Source: Gymnopus androsaceus JB14
Lineage: Eukaryota; Basidiomycota; Agaricomycetes; Agaricales; Omphalotaceae
Length of the DNA stretch: 64,000 nucleotides
Reading direction: 5' to 3'
Assembly (NCBI GenBank): GCA_009733575.1
Contig: ML769565.1
Coordinates: forward strand, 2,713-66,712
Position numbers and translations under genes: made by a program. The notes beneath the pieces are model-generated. The model saw only the letters and a program-made list of their open reading frames with translations, searched no databases and had not been told where the DNA came from. Position 1 is the first letter of the stretch, and every line of letters starts with the position of its first letter. Below are positions 54,814 to 64,000 of this stretch, in pieces.

Positions 54814-56099
54814 CCCATTGCAAGCCAACTGTCCCCAGAAAACGGTGCTTGAGTCGTTCTCGAGTCGCTGGAGCATCACTACCTTCCTGCAGTGATGTAT
54901 CATCCCATGCTGTAGACTGGACACGTTATTCCGATATTTTTTCCAACTTGTCTTTGGGGCTAAGTACTCTCGGACGTATGAGTCGTGTCATAGAATCACC
55001 TGCGGCCCGTTCGCGCTTTTTTCATTCCCTCCCTCATGCATATCAACTTATATCCCCTTCATTGCGCATATTCTTATATATATATATGTTTCTCAATCTT
55101 CCATTCGTCCTTGCGTTTCGACAGTGGTCCGTACACCAATCCGAACCAAGGCTTGCCTTTCTATTGAATCCTTTGTCGTTGATTTCCTTCGGTTTTCATG
55201 GGTGTCGACTTTAATCATCCTAACGTTGAAACTTCCGCCTCGAATATCTGCTGCCTCCAAGGGCTCAGCGTTCATCGATACCCATGTTCTGGCATGATCG
55301 GTGTTTACTTCCCTTCGCCGTTTCAACGGTAGTTCTCCATCTTCACGACCTCTATTTATTCTAGATATGTGCGTTTGTTTCCTCCATAGTGTGGTATTCT
55401 TCATTCACAGCCGTATTCATTCCACAGTTTGACATGCGGAAGGTAGGAAGAGAACGATCGGTATGAACTCATGTTCACTATGCTAATTTCTTCAATTCTG
55501 GCTTCCGCCTGGGCCGCAGTTTTCTTCGTCGTCATATCACGATCGGTACAGTATACTTCACAGTACTAGTAGTATGGTAGATATTCGATGATTCAAATAC
55601 AGAAAATATTTATTAAAATCGGAGGCACTGAACTTGATGGTAGACCAAGTTCCACTGTGATATCATCGCTGCCACTTACAGCTGTTACGAAGGACCCATA
55701 CTTTGCTACAATGCTAGACCTAGATACCTGAGACACGTTGTCCTTTGACTTGTTTTTTTAATTCCTATATTCACAACGAAGTATATCCATCCATCCACGC
55801 AGCGGTTTCATTGTTCAATCTCGAAGTTTGGTCTCGAAAAATCCGCACCATCTCAGGATTTAGAACTGCCCTCCGCATACCAGCACACGTAGATACAACG
55901 GGATTCCTGGATGTAACGGAAAGAACTTACAAGTGAGCTTCAGTCTGAGACTTTACTAATTCGCTCGGTACTCGACAAGTTATCGAAAAGAATCACGTGA
56001 GTCACCTCCTGACTCAGCAAATACTAAATAGTAACAAGGTCGCAACAACCTACGAATCACATTGGAGAATATAAGTAAATATCATAAACGAACTTGAAG
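54814..56099. other. Intergenic between homeodomain and RHS genes
   Basis: No convincing gene. Contains a TATATATATATATG tract at about 55077 and AT-rich DNA near 55580-55620. The last part is the 3' flank of the RHS gene. Confidence 0.4.
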
Positions 56100-59000
56100 C
56101 TACAAGCGTGTAATTTCGGCCACATTCGTGTATCGGGATCCACTGGAGTGGAAGCCTGTGAGCTCAACATTGGGACTCTTGTTGATCGGAGAACCATCTG
56201 CATGGTTGCCTGTAATCTTCGATTTAATGGCTGTGATCGGCCTTGTAATCTTCGCCTTGATGCCTGTACTCTTCGCCGAAAACCTGCTACTCTGTCCAGA
56301 AACAGTATACTTGCCCGAAATTTTGCTGGCTTTATACTTTCCAGAAGCGAAACCAAGAACTAGCAGAAGGTCAGAACACTGAAGATTTAATCCAAGCCGT
56401 TTGCTTACCACCAAGTGCTCCTTGCTCTCCTAATCCAACCCAATCAGTCCCCCCTGACCCGGCTCCAGGAATAATGTCCAACAACCCTTCTTGAGCAGGT
56501 CTTCCATGTGCCGCATTGTTAACAAGCTGCCCCAGCGTCTCTACACCCTTACCAGCAACGAACTTAGCAGCCTGATTCGCCAGAAATTTACCAGCAAACT
56601 TGGCGATTCCCGTTACACCCGCCTTTGTTGTCATTGTAATCGAAGGAAGAGCGGCATCGATCCCTACATCGATCCCCGCAGATAATCCACCCCCTATGGC
56701 TCCGAACAATCCCCCAATTCCCACTTGTATACCCCATTCTTTAGCATCTGCGCCAGCAATACTGGCGTTGAGACCTGCTATACCAGCACCAGTCAAGCCA
56801 CCGGCCAAGGCGCCCATGGCAATAGTGGCTAGAGGCCCAACGACTGGGACGAACATGAGAGCCACACCCACAGCGATGAGGGCGGCATCAAGGAACCTGC
56901 AAGGGCATAATAGTTGAGTGGGTTTTCTTGTTGAAGTACGAAACCTTACCATTGCCAAAAGGGCGCATTTCCATTCCAGTCGACGAAGTTGACAGGGTCA
57001 TTCTTCGAAAAAGTATACATATTGAATGTACATGGTCTGATATCGTCCAGATCCACAGGGTAATTGTCGAGGGTAAGGAATCGCCCAATCTATTAATTGT
57101 GAGCAGATGTATTAATTAATAAAGAAGGAGAATGACCGAGCAGTCATAAAACCGCGCGCCGAAATAATACAAGTCTTCAATAAGTTCTTTACCCGAGAAC
57201 TTGTATCTCGCGACATCTTTGCCTTCGACAGACACTTTTCCAAAAGCGTCGTATTTGTACTGCGTGATGATGATGCCTTCAGAGTCCGAAACCGCAACTG
57301 TACTACCCAGTTGGTCGTTGTGGAAGTAGTGAACGACTGCGTCACCATCCTCATTCGTCAACGAGGCGCGACGATACCCGTGCACCAAGTACGAGGTGTG
57401 CTTTTTCTTCCCGGAAGATGGAATATCAACCTCGTATGTCTGAGAGGGATAGATCGTAATGTCCCCACTGCCGCGAGTACACTTGAGTAGACGTCCACCA
57501 ACGTCATAGACCATATGTGTGTCGTCGACTTGGATAAGGCGTCCCCCAGAGTCATATTTCGTGGTTCGGGTTACTGCACCAGAGCTATCTTTCTTCTCCA
57601 ATATATGTCCATCTTTCGAGTACGTGAAGGAACATTCGGTGTTCCCCTGATGATCGTCGATACTCGAAAGCCTGCCATCCTCGATTGACAAAGGATTTTC
57701 CATCCTTTTTGGACAGATTACCCGATGAATCATACGAATACTCTTCAACGGCAGCGTTCTTGGGGTCTTTCTTCGTCGAGTGACTGAGTTGACCTGTCAA
57801 TATTATTCAGGATTCATTTTGTGAAGTTAGAACGAGGGAAGCATACCTGATATATCGTACTGGAATTCAACACTGCCTGATTTATCGCCCAGATGCTCTC
57901 GATTGTAACTCTTGATTTGTTGAAATGCATCGATCTCCCAATCCTGGCGATGAAGAGACTGCTCTTCTTTCGATAGTGCAATACTCGCCAGTGCCCCATT
58001 CAAGTGCATGGAAGACAATGATGAGATCCATTCCCAAACTCGCAATGAAGAGGTCGGCCGAACGGATCCTCGTATCGACTGAGCGCGATGGAGGCTTGAA
58101 CTTGGCTATTGGCATCAGCAAGCTCGACGCGAGAAATAGATTCACCATCAGGACACAGCGAGCGATTTATGGAGCTCCCGTCAGGGTTCACGATACCGAC
58201 AAGCTGGCGAAGAGGTGACCACTTATAAGAAGTAGTGTAGCTCTGCTCATCGATGCGGAGCTCGTCGACCGTGAGTTGACCTTGGATATCATAATCGTAG
58301 CGATGCGCGACACCACTCAACTCGGATGTAGCCGACATGAGGCGTCCCTTGGCATACGTACCGCCTGTATCGTAGGTATAGACCAGCTTCTCGTCTGGTG
58401 AGACCACAGAGATGGGGCGTTTTGTGAAGTCGTATGTAGCAATCTTCGTCACCCCAGTAAGAACATTCTGGATAGTAGTTGTGGACTTGTCGTCATCGTA
58501 AGTAAGGGAAGAATGGTTGATATCCTTGGGATTTCCATCCTCGTTCTGGGAAACCCGACGTGATATGAGACGATCAAGACCATCCCAAGACAGAGCTAAT
58601 TGAACTTCCCCCGAATCCTTGATCGCGATTGGCCGCGCAAGACCATCGAAGGTTGTGTTGATTTGGTAACCAAGCTCGTCGCATGAAACCACAGCACATG
58701 GTGTGAGTAAATTATCAACGGAAGGCTTGTCTGCGGCGGGAAGATATAAGATTTTGGATGTTGTTGTTTTACTGCCGGTGCCTGCGGTCGAAGTTTGAAT
58801 GCATTCTGACAATCCAGAAGCAAACTTGAACTGCGATGTGATTGTGACGGATGGAAGACGGGAAGAGGGAGGAGGAATAATCTCTTCAATAACGCGTGAG
58901 TGTGCATCGTAGATATATCTAGTGAATTCCGGGGTCGCGCCATACAAGTAGTCGCGGGAAGTAGCCGTTATGCGACCAGCCCCATCATATTCGGTTTCGG

Positions 59001-62000
59001 TGTAGACCAAAATGTTTGAATTATCTGGTCGGGGGCGCTCAGTCCGCCGAGCACGGTTCATCCCATCCAGGTACTCTGTGATGTGGAACCACTCCTCCTT
59101 GTCCCACGCAGTTCTCGATTCAACTACATGCTTGAAGTCACTACCATCCATTAGGTACGCTTCTCTCTTCACAACCTTTTTGCTCGGACTCTCTTGGAAT
59201 GTTTCCCGGATGCGACCCAGAACATCATATGTGAAGGATGTCGTATTGCCATTCGCATCGGTGAATGACAGCGGTTTCCCGTTCTCCAGGCTGAAAGTCA
59301 TGGTCTCGGTCAGTGATTCGCCTTCGGAGGAAACAAGACTTTTGGAGGAAATAATATTGGAATAGGTTTCGTCGTACTGAAACTCGCGGCGGGCAGGTCC
59401 AGGTCCATGCAAAACCAGTTCGTTGCCCGTTTCATCAAACTCCGTTGTCTGTATTGACCATTTATTTCCCTCGACCCAAGTTTTTGTCTCCTTCGGGGAC
59501 TGCGTTCCCGGCACATAGCTGAAGAGGGATTCCTTCAGCACTGCTCCGTTCTGCACGAGCTCGCGAGTCCTGCTTCCAATGACCCATTCTGATTCAGTGG
59601 AATTTTCAAAGGTAGAAGAGATGGTAATTGCGGGGGTACTAGTTTCGGGAGAGACGATGGAGAGCTTCGTAATGTTTCCGAATGAGTCATACTCGTAAGT
59701 GGCATTGGCAGTATATGCATGAATACCACCTTCATAGTAGACCTCGCTGAGGCTAGACATGCGGATTGAATGAGTGATGTCGCCTGTAGCCAAGACGTCA
59801 TCCCAACCGTAAACGCGAGTCTGCAACATTTGATCATCTTTTGACTTCGTTTCTGTTTTGGCCACTTGACCAAGGAAAGGAAAGTGCTGGAGGTACCAGG
59901 TTGATTCAGATGTACCCAAAACGCTAGAAGATTTGGTGATCCTCTCGAAGCCTAACCAACCTCGCCCATCGAAGTCAATCCTAGCATTCTTGTAGGTGTA
60001 GTCTGTCTGTTCCTTGGCTGATGTTTTGGCGGCGTACGGGGAGCTGATAACCTGTTTGGCAACCCAAGCAGGGAAGTATATAATGTCTGAGCGACCGTGG
60101 CTCATCTCTGAAACACTAGAAGCGGATTTGGAAGCGGAAAGGTTGGCCATAGAGGAGATGTTAAATGCCATTGCGTTGGAAGCAGCCAAAAGGGCACTAG
60201 AGCCACGAGCATCTGCTTCGTAGATGGAGTTGTCACTGAGTGGTGCATATGTTATGCTAATGCGAGCACCCATGCCATTGACGTATCCGGTCAAGTAATC
60301 GACGGGTTGGGAAGAAGCACAGCGCATAGGGCAGATTTTGAAAATTCTTTGCCTGTATCTGCGTATTCAAGAGTAGATCAGAGCGCCCAATGCCGCGGAA
60401 GTCTCCCCATGTTACTGCATTGTACGAGAGACCTTGCCGAACTCCGTCGACCATATGGAAGGAACCATTCCGATATCTCAACATGGAGATTTTCGGTGGG
60501 CGCAGTGCCGCTGTTACTGTGGAATGTATTAACAATATCGAGACTGCTGGTTGAGGAGGTACGGGTGACAGTGAGGCTTCCATCGTACGGCACGGCGGTC
60601 TCCAAGGGAGGAGGGGCAGGAAGGAGAGTACGTCCAGTGCTCCGCAAGACCTGGATAAGGAGTCTCGAGTTACTGGTTCTTTTTGAAGCGACAAGTATAC
60701 TTGTCTTTCCGTCTTCATCGACGGCATACGGAAAGAATGTAGGAGGAGAAACGTCAGACCAAGAGATGCTCTCTCCCGCTTTGACTAGACCATCATGTGG
60801 AGTAAATTTGAGTGTCCCATTCTGTGACTGGAGGAAAGATATATGACAGCACTTCCTCCCATCTTTTGTCTTGGGTGAAAGAAGAAAGACGTCCTCCTCA
60901 CTGAATTAAATAGGTTCAATACCAAAATAATTCACGGAAAGATTGAAACTTACCCATTGCCATCAAGATCTCCAACAACGACCTTCATATCATCAAAGAC
61001 AATACCAGTTGGTCCATCACTGTCAGTAGTACTTTTTCGTGTAAAGCCTTTGCCATCCGAAATGAACTGTACAAATTTAACATTCGTATTATTCGACTTG
61101 AAGATATAGATTAACCCCACACGCCCGTTGCCCTAGACAAACCTATTAGATACCAGTCGAAATCACGTCAACTGTTTCAATACTCACCTCAAAATCGCCG
61201 CACCGGAAAAATCCTGCAGTAGATGGTTGTTTGAACTCCAATGGAGGCTGAGCTTCAAATCCCTTCGGTGTTGAAATAAGCACGGTTATTTTGTAGACCT
61301 TCCCGCCTAATGATATATGAACCTGTTAATATGCATAAGGGTTAAAAACAAACGGATTATCAATAGCTAAGGAATTGCCTACCAGATCAGTCCTTCCGTC
61401 TCCAGTCACATCCATGGGAAAAGCGCGGTATGGTATGGCAAACCAGTGTGAATTGCGGAGGGTGCAGAGGCAATTGTCCCATCTTCACTCGCTATATGTG
61501 TAGCAATGCGACTATGAACAGAGCCAGACACAGTAACTTTTGAGGCAACCACAACGTCGCTCCTGCCTGTGGCGTGAACATCCATTGGCAGCATATAGGC
61601 CTCAGTACCCTGCAAGTCAACAGTGCTCTCGGAACCCAGGCTCCTCAAAGACTTTCGAGCTTCCATCAACCCAATCGAACTGAAGGGGGCTAACTGTAGC
61701 ACCGGAAGCATCAGCGAGTGTTAAATATTTGGCGCGAGTGATGCCAGTAAGAGGCGCGGTGTCATATTCAATCGTATGCTTGTGGACAAGCGTGTCGTGA
61801 ATGAGGGAGGAAATGGATTTCAGCCGTTTGTCAATCTGAACCTGTGAGCCACCAATGTACTTGGTAGATATGTCGGGACGTTGTTCATATTCAAACGTGA
61901 GCTGGCGCTGGTGGGTCATGTTGACCTTCTGGTTCCCTCCATACATGATCTCGCTGGGATAAAATGAGCCATTCGTGGTATCATTTGCGTACTTGTAGGA

Positions 62001-62608
62001 GACGTAGTTGGAGAACGCATCGGAATATTGAGATACTGCCCAGACGCGCGTTGCTGGCTGACCTACAGCCTTGATATTGGAGTCCTGTAAATATTATCAG
62101 AAAGGAGTTGTGAAAGTGATAAGACAGATGCGAACATCAGTGGTACCGAAAACACGAATACTACCATCTGGAAGATACTCTTTCCATGAGGTAGGGTTCT
62201 TTGAGTCGCCCTCAGCGACAATCTTAGACCACTGTTCCATTTCGTATCGATATTCAGCGCCGCTGATGTGCATTAGACGCCGTCCATCGAGTGCAAAACG
62301 GTCTTGTTCATTGTAGTTGACAACACCTAGGAGCATTATGAGCGACAACGGTGGATATCTGAAGGAAACCATTTACCTCTAAAACCATCTTGTGCTTTGG
62401 TTGCTGCAACGCGTTCAATTACGGAGATGCCTTTGAGTGCCCATCCCATGCCAACAGTAGATGCAGCAGTTGAAGCAGAGCTATACGCAAGAGAAAGATG
62501 GGGAGCCATCTTGGCAGGAGGAACTTGGACATTGATGTCGAGAGAAAGAGAGCCATTAGCATCAATAGAGTGAATAATAGGGAGCGTTCCAACAATTTTG
62601 GATGCCAT
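56100..62608 (-). CDS. Giant SpvB / FG-GAP / RHS-YD-repeat protein (Tc-toxin-like)
   Basis: The start at 62608 (MASKIVGTLPIIHSIDANGS) opens an SpvB-type domain (HLSLAYSSAS, GMGWALKGISVIERV, FALDGRRLMHISG). FG-GAP-like motifs follow (MDVHATGRSDVVV near 61.5 kb). A 2.3-kb exon (58000-60327) holds the middle region and YD repeats (YEYDSFGNITKL, YDYDIQGQLTVDEL). The RHS core YYFGARFYD is near 57150 and NDPVNFVDWNGN near 56980. The C-terminus has a Gly/Ala-rich hydrophobic domain (ALIAVGVALMFVPVVGPLAT) and a Lys/Ser/Thr-rich tail ending ITRL. This is the layout of bacterial TcB/TcC-type proteins, whose RHS shell encloses a C-terminal toxin. The gene has many short introns, so it is fungal now and probably an old transfer from bacteria. 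Apparent one-base frame breaks near 61.65 and 61.45 kb question its integrity. Confidence 0.8.
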
Positions 62609-64000
62609 TGTAGTACGATGCGGTATGATTCTCAAGTGGTTGCTTAAGAATCTACCTCAGAGTCTTCTCTATTTGGGCATGTAATGTCAGGGAGAATGGA
62701 AATGGATGAATCTCCTTGGGTAGATCTGCAACTTAAGTTACACAACCGGCGTAGCCGTGGAACGATCCATCATTAGTCTTCATGACTCTGTCGAAGCTAT
62801 AGTCGGTTTTTAGACATTCTGAACGATTAGAAATTAAATAACAAATAACATCGTAAAGCTAATGGCACATACTCGGTTCACGAAGCTCGGCAGAGTCTGC
62901 TGATACTGGTAGTGGCGCAGCAAGACTTGTTGGAAGTCAGGCCGTCGTAATCTTTGATAGCCTAGGTAGATACTCGGTTCGCGAGTTTTTGAACACCACT
63001 CTTGCGACGGGCAGAAAAGATCGTAATGTTCCGGTGGAAGGAAGGTTTATGACATGGTATGGTGGATTGAAGGGTACTTGGAATTGGAAGATACGTCTTT
63101 ACGAGTCGATGTGGCAAAGAATGTATTCAAAAGTTAATTGATCGTATTTTCGGGGTGAATCTGCATCATGCAGACGGTGAGGTGGGGCTAAGTGTAAGCG
63201 GTATTAAAGCGATATGCATAATGATGCATGAATGACTTACTCGGATATGCTATACTGCACTTCGGGAGGGGATGTGACCTGTGACTAGTCTGCCGAAATT
63301 TTCATTTTGTCAAAGGTATTGGCTCGTTACTCAGGTCTCGTGGGTTTGCGAGGAACGGTGTAACGGACCACGACCGTAAGATACGAGACTCATTGTAATG
63401 GCTCTGCAAGGTCTATTGCTACGCTAACTTTTTGGCCTAATTTACGCTAATTCGGAGAGGGATGTTAAAACAAAATTCCAAAAAAATCCTAGAACCGCTA
63501 CGAATGTTGCACAGTGTCCCGTTATGCTAATCTAGCTGGTATTTTAGTTGTGAAGGCTGACTATTTTGGTTTGTCTGAGTATTAAGTAAGTAACTTGCTA
63601 TACGAGCATCAAAACTTCGGTTTGGCGAGCCTCGATTTACACTGGTAACTCTGGAAAAGGAACTGTCATTTGAGGTCTAATTTACGCTAATTTGGGAGAG
63701 GAAAATCGTCAAAATCGCTGTCTGATTCAGGCAGGGGCCAGTAGGAGCTTCTGGAGGCCTGGCAGTCGAGACTTGTTTGGCTTGTTGGATAGAGGCACAG
63801 TAAGCAAATATCTCATTAGGCTCTCTTCGCTCCGTGACTTGCAATCCGAGTCATCAATGATCAGCCACGGCAGCTCGGAAATTTTTCGACCAAAAAAAGA
63901 CATACCAAAATCGATACTTGTTATTAGTGGCAACTTGTGTTTTATTGAAAGGGGATATGGAAACTTGTAATGTTCCCTGGAATAAAGCTTCGCAGTCCCA
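62609..64000. other. Upstream of RHS gene; repeat fragments, no gene
   Basis: No protein recognised. Two direct copies of TCTAATTTACGCTAATT (first as CCTAATTTACGCTAATTCGG) followed by GGGAGAGG/GGAGAGG lie at 63436-63463 and 63676-63703. The segment at 63358-63418 is the partner of 41297-41357. The first ~150 bp presumably hold the RHS promoter. Confidence 0.45.
63358..63418. repeat. Dispersed repeat fragment (pair with 41297-41357)
   Basis: Shares GTGTAACGG, ACCGTAAGATACG, CATTGTAATGG and GCAAGGTCTATTG with 41297-41357 in order. Flanked on the right by the TTTACGCTAATT direct repeats. Confidence 0.5.

Noticed and set aside
55069..55090. TATATATATATATG as a promoter TATA box
   Set aside because: No credible gene starts downstream in either direction within a suitable distance.

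Overview
The window is nuclear DNA from a filamentous basidiomycete, most likely an Agaricomycete. The evidence is dense short spliceosomal introns (about 45-90 bp), Plavaka-type transposases each paired with a DUF6532-like gene, a NACHT-WD40 NLR gene with an Agaricomycete-style N-terminus, F-box/LRR proteins, a CFEM GPI-anchor protein, an O-methyltransferase fragment of a family common in mushrooms, and GH12 cellulase relics. Part of the sequence looks of low base quality. The first ~640 bp is swollen with homopolymers, and near-identical repeats differ mainly by one-base indels, so single frameshifts must be read with caution.

Layout. 1-8.4 kb: degenerate intergenic DNA and two broken GH12 glycoside hydrolase genes; a third broken copy lies at 29.3 kb. 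8.4-13.8 kb: a truncated Ty3/Gypsy-like element (gag start plus LTR) and a second copy of the same LTR-plus-foldback block. 13.8-23 kb: three copies of one AT-rich retroelement-derived repeat (R1), full of small elements that all begin CATCAG and end CTGATG. 23-28.4 kb: a decayed Plavaka transposase gene (minus strand) with a divergent DUF6532-like gene, perhaps inside an 8.4-kb insertion whose empty site survives in another GH12 copy. 31.5-33.1 kb: a CFEM protein and an unknown gene. 33.5-40.1 kb: a complete-looking Plavaka element with terminal inverted repeats, a 2-bp target duplication, an uninterrupted 1083-residue transposase and a head-to-head DUF6532-like gene. 41.6-42.0 kb: a small secreted cysteine-rich protein. 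42.5-50.6 kb: an NLR gene between two decayed F-box-gene copies; one copy has been split by hAT-like and Mutator-like miniature elements and by a palindromic insertion. 51.3-54.7 kb: a truncated O-methyltransferase, an F-box gene and a homeodomain gene. 56.1-62.6 kb: a ~6.5-kb gene for a very large SpvB/FG-GAP/RHS (Tc-toxin-like) protein. 62.6-64 kb: non-coding.

Main proposal. The Plavaka element at 33471-40088 starts CATCAGGAAAA, ends TTTTCCTGATG and is flanked by AA/AA. At least five families of non-coding elements at 10-31 kb start CATCAGCAAAA, end in CTGATG and are each flanked by a matching dinucleotide (TA, TC, CA, TT, TG or AA). Three of these insertions have exact empty sites in the third R1 copy. 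The simplest reading is a two-gene Plavaka system (transposase plus DUF6532 partner) that mobilises a diverse MITE population in trans. The termini and empty sites are seen directly; the mobilisation is inference.
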